A DNA stretch of 64,000 bases from Sulfuricurvum sp. (GTDB lineage Bacteria > Campylobacterota > Campylobacteria > Campylobacterales > Sulfurimonadaceae). A program made the position numbers and the translations under genes. The stretch is taken from the NCBI RefSeq assembly GCF_028710345.1, contig NZ_JAQTUH010000001.1, positions 1 to 64,000 of the forward strand. Direction: 5' to 3'. The notes beneath the pieces are model-generated. The model did no database searches, was not told the DNA's origin, and was given only the letters and a program-made list of their open reading frames with translations. Positions within the stretch are counted from its first letter, which is position 1; every line of letters starts with the position of its first letter. This document shows, piece by piece, positions 51,293 to 60,725 of this stretch.

Positions 51293-52630
51293 ATGTTTTT
51301 TCCTACACTTGGGCTGATTGCAACAACCAATGTTATAACGGTCGATATCCACCATACTATTCAAGATGCGCTCGATAAAATGCATCACCATAATCATCGT
51401 AGTGTTGTCGTTGTGAATAAAACGCTCCACTATATTATCACGACGAAAGATATTATCCGTCTCAAGCTAGAGGGGACCACTTTTTCAACCCCTCTTTCTC
51501 AAATTTCACTCCGTCCTCTCCCCATGGTTGATAAAGATAGCAATATTATCAGCGCTCTCAACCTTACCAATGAGATGGATGAACATATTTGTGTCTGTAA
51601 CGTTGACGGTAGTCTCTATGGTTTGGTGACTAATAGCGATATTGTTGCCAGTGTTGACCCGCAGGTTATTTTAGATACTCTTCAAATTGCCACCATATTT
51701 GATAAAAAATACGGCTACAAAAGTTTTCCGCCGTACACTCCGATGATAGAGGTGCTGGAATATATGAAAGATTCTCTGAGTGATTGTGTCATCATTCAAG
51801 AGGGTTCTTTACCTCTGGGGATACTGACCTCCAAAGATATCCTCCGATTTATCGGTGATGAAAGTGCTATTAAATTGCCTATTTCTGATGTTATGTCTAC
51901 ACCGGTTGATACGTTGAGTGCAACGGCTTCTATCGGCGAAGGGCTAGAGTATCTTAAAAGCAGTCATTTTAAACGGATTGTCGTCACCGATGATGAGGGG
52001 AAGGTGATGGGGATTGTGACACAACAGGATCTTATCTCCCGTACGTATCTAAAATGGTCACAATTGATGCAAGATCATTTTAGACAGTTTGAAGAGATTA
52101 CCCAAATTTTGCAACAAAAAAATCACCACTTGACACAGCTAGCGACCAAAGATTCTCTGACTCAAATTCATAACCGCCATATGTTTACGGAGCTTTTTGC
52201 CAAAGAACTTTCCATTCTCAAACGTCAATCGACAAAACTTTCGTTATTGATGATGGATTTGGATCATTTTAAGCGAGTGAATGATACTCACGGGCACAAT
52301 ATGGGTGATTTGGTTTTAAAACAGTTTTCAGAATTAGTAAGCTCATTAGTACGTGAATCCGATCTTTTTGCAAGATGGGGTGGAGAGGAATTCGTCCTTT
52401 TGCTGCGCAATAGCGGATGTGAAGAGGGATATAGTGTCGGAGAAAAGATCCGTTTATATCTTGAAGCGGAGAACTTTGATATGGTTGGGCAGATAACGTG
52501 CAGTATAGGGATAACCGAGGTGAATTCTGAAGATACGATTCAAAGTGCTATAGAGCGAGCCGATAACGCCCTTTATTCGGCAAAAGATGCGGGGCGTAAC
52601 CGCACAATAGCGTGTGAGGTACATCAATGA
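51293..52630 (+). CDS. CBS-domain diguanylate cyclase
   Basis: The 445-residue cytosolic protein has about four CBS motifs (roughly 10-255) and a GGDEF domain (about 285-440) with active site GGEEF. An RxxD inhibitory site (RESD) sits 5 residues upstream. CBS pairs bind adenine nucleotides, so enzyme output may follow energy state. AGGAG precedes the ATG by 8 bp. It overlaps the next gene by 4 bp (ATGA), which also has CBS domains. Confidence 0.9.
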   Translation: MFFPTLGLIATTNVITVDIHHTIQDALDKMHHHNHRSVVVVNKTLHYIITTKDIIRLKLEGTTFSTPLSQISLRPLPMVDKDSNIISALNLTNEMDEHICVCNVDGSLYGLVTNSDIVASVDPQVILDTLQIATIFDKKYGYKSFPPYTPMIEVLEYMKDSLSDCVIIQEGSLPLGILTSKDILRFIGDESAIKLPISDVMSTPVDTLSATASIGEGLEYLKSSHFKRIVVTDDEGKVMGIVTQQDLISRTYLKWSQLMQDHFRQFEEITQILQQKNHHLTQLATKDSLTQIHNRHMFTELFAKELSILKRQSTKLSLLMMDLDHFKRVNDTHGHNMGDLVLKQFSELVSSLVRESDLFARWGGEEFVLLLRNSGCEEGYSVGEKIRLYLEAENFDMVGQITCSIGITEVNSEDTIQSAIERADNALYSAKDAGRNRTIACEVHQ

Positions 52631-55146
52631 AACAGGTTACATTGGAGACGATTTTATCGCATAAAGTCATTACCCTTAATTCGAGTGATACTATTGTCAA
52701 AGCTCTTGAATTAATGACAGATTATGCAATCAGTTCAGTAGTTATTACCGATGATGAAAAGCGTCCTATAGGTATTTTTACCGAACATGATGCACTAAAA
52801 GTAGTAGCAGAGGCAATCGAGACCTCTACCGAACTTGGCGAAGTGATGACACAAAATCCATTTTGTGTGGTTCTAACGATGCAGATGCATGATGCATACG
52901 CCCTGATGGAAGAGAAGCATTTTCGTCATCTTATCGTTGTCGATAAAGAGGGGTATTTTGCAGGTGTGATTACCGAGGGGGATTTTCTCCGTCATATCGG
53001 GTTGGAGCATCTGACCAAATTTAAAACAGTCGGTGAAGCGATGAGTGAATCACCGCTGATTGTAGAACTGCAAACGACCCTTGTTGAAGCGGCGGTTCTG
53101 ATGAATGAGCGTAAGTGTGATTACGCAATCGTCCTTCGGGGCGTTAATCCTATAGGGGTGATTACGGAACGGGATATTGCCCATCGATGCGCTAAAGATA
53201 GTTGTGTTTCTGAAGAGCTGGTTGAAGATTTATTTCACAGTGATATTGTGATTGTAGAAAAAGAGATAGCACTGCATCATGCAGCATCAATGATGGAAGA
53301 GCATGGGGTTCATCAGCTGATAGTGGTTGATGCATTGGGGAGCCTTTCGGGTATTCTTACCCGTCATGATGTACTTCATGCAGTTCATGGGGCTTATTTC
53401 GAATATTTGATTCGGGTGATTGATGAAAAAAGTGCTGCTATTGCACGCATCAATGAACGAAAGCGCATATTAGGCAATGAAAAGAAAGAGATTGAGAAAA
53501 ATGAGACAAAGCTTCGAAAGCTTTTTGAGGCACTCCCTGATAGTATTCTTTTGATTGATCGAGAAACGCTTCGGGCAGTAGAGTTTAATCAAGCGGCGCA
53601 TGAACATTTGGGCTATACGGCAGAGGAATTTGGAGAGCTTTGTATTGATGACTATGAAAGTATTGAGTTGCCCGATGAGACACAACGACGGATAGACGTT
53701 ATTATGCGCGAGGGTAAAGATCGTTTTGAAACCATCCATCGCGGGAAAGATGGTAGATTGTATAACGTCTGGGTAAACGTTGTTGCGGTTGAACTGGATA
53801 AACATCCTTATATGATAGCCGTATATCACGATATAACAGAGCGTAAGAAATACGAAGAACGTCTCGAAATACTGGCTAATTTTGATCCTCTCACCGGATT
53901 GGCGAATCGTGCCCGTTTGCTTTCGCATTTGCAAAACTCTATCAATCAGGCGAAACGGCATAAGAGCATCATTGCTTTGATGATGTTCGATTTGGATCGC
54001 TTTAAAGATATCAATGATAGCTACGGTCACAGCGCAGGGGATGAGGTGCTAAAATTAGTGGCAGAACGATTTGCCTCACGTTTGCGAGAAGGAGATTTAA
54101 TCGCCCGTTTAGGGGGGGATGAATTTGCGATAGTGGTCGAAAATTTGGATCGTTTTGAGGATGCAGGTCGGTTGGCACAAGAGATGATTAGTGCGCTTGC
54201 GTTAGAGTATAAACTTTCAAGCGGTTCATCGGTTCATATCGGAGCGAGTGTAGGGATTGTTTTATTTCCTGAGCATGGGGGGGAATCCTCTGTACTGTTG
54301 CAACATGCAGATGCCGCTTTGTATAAAGCAAAAGATGAAGGGCGAGGTACCTATCGGTATTATACTGATGAGTTGACTGAATCGGCGCGTCGCCGAATAG
54401 AGTGCGAGATGCGATTGCGCAGAGCGGTGACGAATAACGAGTTTGAAGTTTATTATCAACCGCAAGTCCATATTTTAACCGGACATATCGTTGGTGCTGA
54501 AGCGCTTGTTCGGTGGAATGATCCAATAAGGGGAATAGTATCACCTGCGGAGTTTATCCCTATTGCAGAAGAGACGGGATTAATCGGAGAGATAGGCGAA
54601 TGGGTGCTTAATGAGACGTGCCGTCAAGGGAAAATTTGGCTCGATCAGGGACATCGGCTTACGTTAGCGGTGAATCTCTCCGCCCATCAGGTTCGACATC
54701 AAAATATTATTGAGATGGTAGAATATGCCCTCAAACAATCAGGATATCCTGCTGATAGGCTTGAGCTGGAACTCACAGAGAGTGCTTTGATGCAGCACGA
54801 GGAAGAGACGGTCGCGATGTTACATAGTCTTAGAGCTCGGGGGATACGGCTTGCAATTGATGATTTTGGTACAGGGTATTCATCCCTCAGCTATCTTAAA
54901 CGTTTTCCGATAGATGTGCTAAAAATCGATAAAAGTTTTGTCGATGATTTGCCGTTTGAGAAAGATGATATGGCGATAGTTACGGCAATCATTGCAATGG
55001 CTCAGGCGTTAGGATTTCAGGTTCTTGCTGAGGGGACTGAGCGGATTGAGCAGATTGAGTTTCTCAAAGAGAGAGGGTGTACGATGTATCAGGGGTACTT
55101 TAAAAGTGAGCCGGTTCCGGCAGCAGAGTTTGAAAAATTGTTATAA
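52627..55146 (+). CDS. CBS-PAS-GGDEF-EAL cyclic-di-GMP enzyme
   Basis: The 839-residue cytosolic protein has four CBS motifs (about 5-255), a short coiled coil, PAS (about 285-405), GGDEF (about 415-575, ARLGGDEF with RxxD before it) and EAL (about 595-838, AEALVRW, ELTESALM, DDFGTGYSSLSYL, KIDKSFV). Both catalytic motifs look intact, so synthesis and breakdown are both possible. It is translationally coupled to the preceding CBS-GGDEF gene, and the two CBS arrays suggest common ligand control. Confidence 0.92.
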   Translation: MKQVTLETILSHKVITLNSSDTIVKALELMTDYAISSVVITDDEKRPIGIFTEHDALKVVAEAIETSTELGEVMTQNPFCVVLTMQMHDAYALMEEKHFRHLIVVDKEGYFAGVITEGDFLRHIGLEHLTKFKTVGEAMSESPLIVELQTTLVEAAVLMNERKCDYAIVLRGVNPIGVITERDIAHRCAKDSCVSEELVEDLFHSDIVIVEKEIALHHAASMMEEHGVHQLIVVDALGSLSGILTRHDVLHAVHGAYFEYLIRVIDEKSAAIARINERKRILGNEKKEIEKNETKLRKLFEALPDSILLIDRETLRAVEFNQAAHEHLGYTAEEFGELCIDDYESIELPDETQRRIDVIMREGKDRFETIHRGKDGRLYNVWVNVVAVELDKHPYMIAVYHDITERKKYEERLEILANFDPLTGLANRARLLSHLQNSINQAKRHKSIIALMMFDLDRFKDINDSYGHSAGDEVLKLVAERFASRLREGDLIARLGGDEFAIVVENLDRFEDAGRLAQEMISALALEYKLSSGSSVHIGASVGIVLFPEHGGESSVLLQHADAALYKAKDEGRGTYRYYTDELTESARRRIECEMRLRRAVTNNEFEVYYQPQVHILTGHIVGAEALVRWNDPIRGIVSPAEFIPIAEETGLIGEIGEWVLNETCRQGKIWLDQGHRLTLAVNLSAHQVRHQNIIEMVEYALKQSGYPADRLELELTESALMQHEEETVAMLHSLRARGIRLAIDDFGTGYSSLSYLKRFPIDVLKIDKSFVDDLPFEKDDMAIVTAIIAMAQALGFQVLAEGTERIEQIEFLKERGCTMYQGYFKSEPVPAAEFEKLL

Positions 55147-55173
55147 AGCTAATTTTATCAGGAAGGAATATGA

Positions 55174-56106
55174 ATGAGAAAAAGCGTGTTGATGATGGTG
55201 GTGTGTAATTTTTTAGGATGGTCTGTTTTACACGCCGATGTTTCGGAAATGGTTTTGTATCCAAACTCTACTTTTTCATCGGCGGTTGCCCATTTTTATC
55301 ACCAAGGGGATAAAGCTGAAAAATACGGATTTTTGTTTGATGAGAAATTTTCCCCGAAACAGATACTTTACGCCCAACCGGATAACTATATACTCGAAAC
55401 ACTTAAAGACAAAAAGGTCAAATTGAGTTTTGATAAGACCGATCGTTATTCGTACATGAAACAGATTAAAAAAGAGGATTTTATCGTTGAGAATAATGGA
55501 CATAGTGTTAAATTACTGATGAGCGGAGGAGATTGCGCCGGAGAGTGTCTAACCGGACGCAATATTTTAACCGTAGTGATTCCTGATGGCTATAGTGTTA
55601 TCGGGTACAAAGGGTTGGACAATAATCTTAAAGAGCTTACCAATAAAGAGTGGAAGATTACCGATAATACCTATACGTTATTTGCCCCGAAGGTCAAAGG
55701 GGCATGTATCTATCTTGAGCTGGCAAAAGGGTCTGCTCCCTCATCAAAAGCCAAAGAGTTAACCCCAAAATCTATAACTCCCTCTACGCTTGTCTACTCC
55801 AATTTAGAGCTTTTTGAGATAGGGGATATTAACGTGAGTATTCAGGGTAAGCAGTTGCTTAAAACGCTTGTATCTCGTGTCGGAAGCTCATCGAAATTGA
55901 TGGTTACGATTTTACAAGACCATGTTCCCCCTAAACGGCTCGCCACACTCTATCCGAGTGCTGAGAAATTCTCCCAAGCACGTGCTGAAGTTATGGTTAA
56001 AGAGTTGAGCGCCTTAGGGTTGAGCAGTGAGCAGATTCACTGTGAAGTGGTGGATAAACCGAGCGAAAAAGCGAGAGTCGAAATCTCAATCACTCCCGTC
56101 CAATAA
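55174..56106 (+). CDS. secreted protein with OmpA-like C-terminal domain
   Basis: The 310-residue protein has a signal peptide (about 1-21, HADV). The N-terminal domain (about 25-185) contains a CAGEC motif and I do not recognise it. The C-terminal domain (about 205-308) resembles OmpA-type peptidoglycan binding: FEIGDINVSIQGKQLLKTL, then FSQARAEVMVKELSALGL. It follows the cyclic-di-GMP gene by 27 bp and may be in its operon. Confidence 0.68.
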   Translation: MRKSVLMMVVCNFLGWSVLHADVSEMVLYPNSTFSSAVAHFYHQGDKAEKYGFLFDEKFSPKQILYAQPDNYILETLKDKKVKLSFDKTDRYSYMKQIKKEDFIVENNGHSVKLLMSGGDCAGECLTGRNILTVVIPDGYSVIGYKGLDNNLKELTNKEWKITDNTYTLFAPKVKGACIYLELAKGSAPSSKAKELTPKSITPSTLVYSNLELFEIGDINVSIQGKQLLKTLVSRVGSSSKLMVTILQDHVPPKRLATLYPSAEKFSQARAEVMVKELSALGLSSEQIHCEVVDKPSEKARVEISITPVQ

Positions 56107-56965
56107 TATCGAAGATATTGATTCCATCGGGGAGTTTCACTGCCCCCTCGCGGAAGTTTCGGGTATGGGCAATAAGGCGTTTAAAATGTTTGCGCAGATG
56201 GTACGCATCGGGGACATTTGGACGGAACCAATCCCCTTTGGCACTAAAGAGCCAATCAATCCCTGATTTAATCTCCAACAGCGAATACCCTCCACTCTCC
56301 GCGAGATACTGAATTTGGCGCGCCCAGCTCATCACATCAAACGGCTCTTCAAACTGGGGATCGATAGAGGCGAGACGGCGGATAAAATATTGTGCCATCT
56401 CAAATTGTTCCGGTGAGGGTTTATTCTCATCGGATGATTGGAGCAATGCGGGAGCTTTGGAGGAGATTTCACGACGAATCCACCGCTCAAACTCTGCCGC
56501 CCAGTCAAACGATCGGCGGTTTTGGCTCCGTTGATAGAGATTAAAATCCTCAAACAAATCTCGTCGTAACCCCTCGCGATCACACACTTCGAGAGCATAG
56601 GCGTGCAAATCTTCAAATGCCTCATTGGAGAGGTTGAGATAGTAGTTACTATCGGTGTACTCTGAGGGAGCTAGTGAGGTCGATATCGGAGTATTAGGCT
56701 GAATCGGCATGAGGGTATAGGTAATCATCACCCCGTTAGCTGTTTTTTCACGGACGATTTTAAGGAGTTGTTTGGCAACGAGTCCATCGAGTGCTTCGAC
56801 CACTTCACGGCTACTGTGTCGGAGCTGTTCGGCTAAAAAAGAGGCCATAAGCGGTTTGGGTTTATCTCCCCACACCATTGTGTGTCGGATAATAAGAGGG
56901 AGTAATGCCCGCTCCAATAGGCTCAAATCTTCGCGGTCGATGAGGGAAATCGGTATGGTAATCAT
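56090..56965 (-). CDS. hypothetical protein with winged-helix-like N-terminus
   Basis: The 291-residue cytosolic protein begins MITIPISLIDREDLSLLERALLP and has a helix-turn-helix-like segment (about 45-80: LAEQLRHSSREVVEALDGLVAKQ). The rest is helical with W-rich blocks (FDWAAEFERWIRR, DWLFSAKGDWFRPN). This recalls replication-initiator or DnaD-like proteins, but no firm family is recognised. Start 56965 overlaps the upstream stop (ATGA). Confidence 0.6.
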   Translation of the reverse strand: MITIPISLIDREDLSLLERALLPLIIRHTMVWGDKPKPLMASFLAEQLRHSSREVVEALDGLVAKQLLKIVREKTANGVMITYTLMPIQPNTPISTSLAPSEYTDSNYYLNLSNEAFEDLHAYALEVCDREGLRRDLFEDFNLYQRSQNRRSFDWAAEFERWIRREISSKAPALLQSSDENKPSPEQFEMAQYFIRRLASIDPQFEEPFDVMSWARQIQYLAESGGYSLLEIKSGIDWLFSAKGDWFRPNVPDAYHLRKHFKRLIAHTRNFREGAVKLPDGINIFDIIGRE

Positions 56966-57561
56966 CTGTTTTTGAGCACTTTTTTGGTCGTATTGGAGAT
57001 GGTGGGCTGAGTGGAGAGGCGTTGACGCTCGATGAGTGCTTTGAGATACTCTTGGGCACAACGCAGTTCAAAAAGACCGCGATCATTCGAAACATAATCG
57101 TAAATCCACCGTTTGGTGAGGATTCGAACCACATCGATATCGAGAGAATCGAGTAACGCTTCGGTGGAATCTGCTTGTTTAATCGAGGTAAAGCGGATAT
57201 TTTCAAAACGCTCTAACGCACTATGCTCGCTGTTTTTCTCTTCACTGACATGACGTCTGAGGTCGTACATCAGTTGGTAGAGTTTTTGAGAGCGTTCGTG
57301 TGCTTGGTGCTCAAGTGGGGAGCGTTGCTCTTCAAACATCTCTTGAGCGATAAGGGATATTTTTTCGATTCCTGTTTTAAACGCCAAATCGCGTGTGGAG
57401 AGACGACGCAAAAATTCGCTATAACGGGCAATCGGAATGGGGCGGATAAGCTCATCGATGTGGGAGCGTAAAAATACGTCCTCATCGATTTTAAAATAGT
57501 TCATCAGCGAGGTGACAAACTGGGAACGTATCTGATCATCGGTCGGTGTGTAGTGTTGCAT
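56962..57561 (-). CDS. hypothetical helical protein
   Basis: The 199-residue soluble protein begins MQHYTPTDDQIRSQFVTSLMNYF and ends in a basic tail (TKKVLKNR). It has no motif I recognise. An in-frame ATG seven codons upstream (57582) is an alternative start. It is coupled by a 4-bp overlap to the winged-helix-like gene, so the two probably act together. Confidence 0.58.
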   Translation of the reverse strand: MQHYTPTDDQIRSQFVTSLMNYFKIDEDVFLRSHIDELIRPIPIARYSEFLRRLSTRDLAFKTGIEKISLIAQEMFEEQRSPLEHQAHERSQKLYQLMYDLRRHVSEEKNSEHSALERFENIRFTSIKQADSTEALLDSLDIDVVRILTKRWIYDYVSNDRGLFELRCAQEYLKALIERQRLSTQPTISNTTKKVLKNR

Positions 57562-57738
57562 AGTATAAGTATAGCATTTCATACTATAAGGGGAGGATAA
57601 AAGAGTATCAAGAACAATTTTAAATAATTATCAAGCTATAAGTGTTATCATGACATGACCAATATATAACTAAATTATGACCATGATGTGACTTTTAATT
57701 TCCACTAACATCAGTAGTTGATGGAGTAAAGAGTTGAA

Positions 57739-59310
57739 ATGGTCGTTTTCGATAGTCTCTCTATAACAGTGATTTTAGGTGTAAATGGGGAATGTATGGA
57801 AAGTTTAGAATGCTCTTGTTATGAAACCATCGTTAATGCTACCTCTGATTTGTTTGCTATTACCGATGGAAAACGGATTATTGATCCTAATCAGAAAATG
57901 ATAGAACTCTGCAATGCTCTTAAAGTAGATATTTTTAGCCCCTCATTTTTTCTCTCAAATCTTTTTGAACCGATAGAGATGGCCGGATATATTTTTGAAG
58001 GGCACGATAATCTTCCTTGGTATGAGACGGTTTTAAAAGGGGAGAAAAGTATCTATTATGTCGGGATAAAGAAAGAGGGGAAAATTACCACTTTTAGTAT
58101 AGCACTGCATCCGATAAGCGATCATCCGGATAGTTATATCCTGAATATGAGCGATAAATCAGAGATAATGGAGTGTAAAGCGGCATTAGAAAACGGTATG
58201 ATAAAAAATGCCAAAAATCGGGAAAAAACACAACACCTTTTACGCCAATACGATAAAGCAATGGATGCAGCGACGTTAGTGTTTAAATGCGATATGGAGG
58301 GGATTATTACTTTCGCTAACAGAGCATTATGTGAAGCACTTTTGTATGGAAACGGCGAACTTGAAGGGAAACATTTTTCGATATTTCGCGGGGCAAGTAC
58401 GACTGATAAAGTATGCGAAGAGTTGTGGAAACAGATTCAAAAAGGGAAAATTTACCGAAGTACGCTGGAGATCACCGATAAATTTGAGGGGCATCACTAT
58501 TTTGATATCTCGTTTGTCCCTATTCACGACGAAGAGGATCATATTGTTGAGTTTTTTTCCCTTTCTCATGAGATTACCGATGTTTTTGAGGCAAAAGAGA
58601 CAGCTGTCAAAATGCTTGAATCTAAAAATAAATTTTTCAATCAAGTGTCGCATGAATTACGTACCCCTTTGAATGCTATTATTAACTTTACCGATAGTGC
58701 GTTGGAGAGTTTCGATGAGATAGCGTTGGATGAAGAGAGTAGAGATCTGGTGCAAATGTACATAGAGAGGGCACACAATAACTCGCAGCACCTTTTAAAA
58801 CTGATTAATTCACTGCTCGATATGGCAAAACTACGTGCCGGAAAAGAGAGCTACGATATGGAAGAGTGCAATATCACAAGATTGGTGGAAGATATTTATG
58901 CTTTGACCGAAACGCTCAATACAAAGCCGACCGTTGCGTACAATCTTGAAAGTAGTAATGAACCTATAATAGTCTATTGTGATTTTTTAAAAACACGCCA
59001 AATATTAATCAATCTCATCTCGAATGCACTGAAATTTACCTATCACGGCAATGTAACCCTCCATCTTGAATCGGATCAGAATCAATGCCGTATTTCAATC
59101 ATAGACACTGGAGTAGGGATTCACGCCTCAAAGATAGAGAAAATATTTGAACCGTTTGAGCAAGTAGGATTTCATGATCAGGGGACAGGGCTTGGGCTCG
59201 GTATAGTGAATGAATATGCAAAAAGGATGAATATGCACTTAGAGGTACACTCGGTGTTGGGCGAGGGGAGTCGTTTCGTGTTAAATATACCACTGGTAGG
59301 GGAGGTCTAA
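57739..59310 (+). CDS. cytosolic PAS-type sensor histidine kinase
   Basis: The product is up to 523 residues: PAS-like region one (about 25-135), PAS two (about 175-285), a HisKA H-box FFNQVSHELRTPLNAI (about 310) and HATPase (N-box LINLISNALKF, G1 DTGVGI, G2 GTGLGLGIV). No membrane span is seen, so it senses an internal cue. A start at 57796 (MESLECSCYET) is as likely as 57739. It is followed by its response regulator after 1 bp. Confidence 0.9.
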   Translation: MVVFDSLSITVILGVNGECMESLECSCYETIVNATSDLFAITDGKRIIDPNQKMIELCNALKVDIFSPSFFLSNLFEPIEMAGYIFEGHDNLPWYETVLKGEKSIYYVGIKKEGKITTFSIALHPISDHPDSYILNMSDKSEIMECKAALENGMIKNAKNREKTQHLLRQYDKAMDAATLVFKCDMEGIITFANRALCEALLYGNGELEGKHFSIFRGASTTDKVCEELWKQIQKGKIYRSTLEITDKFEGHHYFDISFVPIHDEEDHIVEFFSLSHEITDVFEAKETAVKMLESKNKFFNQVSHELRTPLNAIINFTDSALESFDEIALDEESRDLVQMYIERAHNNSQHLLKLINSLLDMAKLRAGKESYDMEECNITRLVEDIYALTETLNTKPTVAYNLESSNEPIIVYCDFLKTRQILINLISNALKFTYHGNVTLHLESDQNQCRISIIDTGVGIHASKIEKIFEPFEQVGFHDQGTGLGLGIVNEYAKRMNMHLEVHSVLGEGSRFVLNIPLVGEV

Positions 59311-59311
59311 G

Positions 59312-60661
59312 ATGGAAGAGATACGTTTGTTAATCGTCGATGATGTGGAAGATAATCGGTTGGTCTTAAAAGCCATTTGCCGTCGCCTTAAAGGGTTTAA
59401 GATATATGAGGCAGTTGATGGTCTCGATGCGGTTGATTTGTGTGACAAGATACAACCGCATATAATTTTAATGGATATTATGATGCCTCGCTTGGATGGA
59501 TTTCAAGCCTCAAAATTGATAAAAGAGCGTTATCCGGAGACGGTTATAATGGCCGTTACGGCTGTTATTGATCCAAAGATGGAAGAAAAGATGGCTTCCA
59601 TCGGAGTAGCAGCGTATATCCGAAAACCGATTGATAAAGAGTTGTTTCGTCTCAAACTTCAAAGTTATGCCGGTGCGCTAACCCGTTCGGGGATAGAGCA
59701 AGTTATCACGGTTCATCCCCAAACGCTCAACCCTTTTAGTGATGAACTCCGTAATTTTAAAATACTTTTTACGATTTATAACGTTGATGCGATTATGGAT
59801 TTCGGGATGTGGTTACTGGTGCGATTTGAGTGTGCCCATGCGATAGCATGCAGTAATATCGATATGATTATTGAATTGCTTTATGGGTTACTTAATCAAG
59901 AGATTAGAAATGGAGTAATACTCGATATTACGATTGAAGAGAGTTTTGATGAACTCTTTATCTATGCACCGCTTCCCAAACAGATTCCGCTGGATGCAAT
60001 AAGTGAACACTTAATCCTCGTTTTGGGAGATAAATGTATCATTAATGATAAGATGGTTGCTTTTCGAATCTCACTAAATGGTGTAGAAACGGAGCAAAAA
60101 AAGTGCACGTTGCCTGAGGAAAGTGGGGCATCACGAACATTGGAGATGATGGAACAGCAGGTTTTGCGCGATAGCCTTGTGAATAAAATAACTGCACGAG
60201 AGTATATTGATAGTATTGATAATGATGATTTATTGGAAATTCATGATTTGAAAATGGCGGAAGTGCAATGGAGTTCGTGCATGATGTTGTTAGAATCTGA
60301 TGGTAAAGAAGAAGATTTTATCCGTTTTGCTGATGTGATATTGGGAGTGTATGTGAGTGTAATCAGTAGCCTTTATGAATTTTCAGGCTTATCGTACGCG
60401 ATAGTTTCGTTAGCGAATTTGATTAAAACAAATGCGACGTTATTGACAACGGACAGTGAAAAAAGGGGAAAAGTAGTATCGCTTTTAGATGGATTTAAAA
60501 ATGATATTACATCATGGATTGAACATGTATTTGAACATCAAGATGCGCAAGATATCCATTATTTAGATGCTTCATTTTTTAGTTCGTGCATGTTAATTGA
60601 ATCAATCATTACGGAAAAAGAGGTAGATTTAGGTTCTGATGGAGAAATAGAGTTTTTTTGA
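59312..60661 (+). CDS. response regulator with a novel C-terminal domain
   Basis: The 449-residue protein has a receiver domain (1-120) with phospho-Asp55 (LMDIMMPRLDG) and Lys105. The remaining 320 residues have no DNA-binding, GGDEF or HD motif that I can see. It is probably the partner of the kinase just upstream. An effector role by protein-protein contact is possible. Confidence 0.85.
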   Translation: MEEIRLLIVDDVEDNRLVLKAICRRLKGFKIYEAVDGLDAVDLCDKIQPHIILMDIMMPRLDGFQASKLIKERYPETVIMAVTAVIDPKMEEKMASIGVAAYIRKPIDKELFRLKLQSYAGALTRSGIEQVITVHPQTLNPFSDELRNFKILFTIYNVDAIMDFGMWLLVRFECAHAIACSNIDMIIELLYGLLNQEIRNGVILDITIEESFDELFIYAPLPKQIPLDAISEHLILVLGDKCIINDKMVAFRISLNGVETEQKKCTLPEESGASRTLEMMEQQVLRDSLVNKITAREYIDSIDNDDLLEIHDLKMAEVQWSSCMMLLESDGKEEDFIRFADVILGVYVSVISSLYEFSGLSYAIVSLANLIKTNATLLTTDSEKRGKVVSLLDGFKNDITSWIEHVFEHQDAQDIHYLDASFFSSCMLIESIITEKEVDLGSDGEIEFF

Positions 60662-60725
60662 CACAATTTCGCTAAAATACAGTGGGCATATACTATGTGC
60701 CTAGATAGCGATAAAAAGGCTCTAT

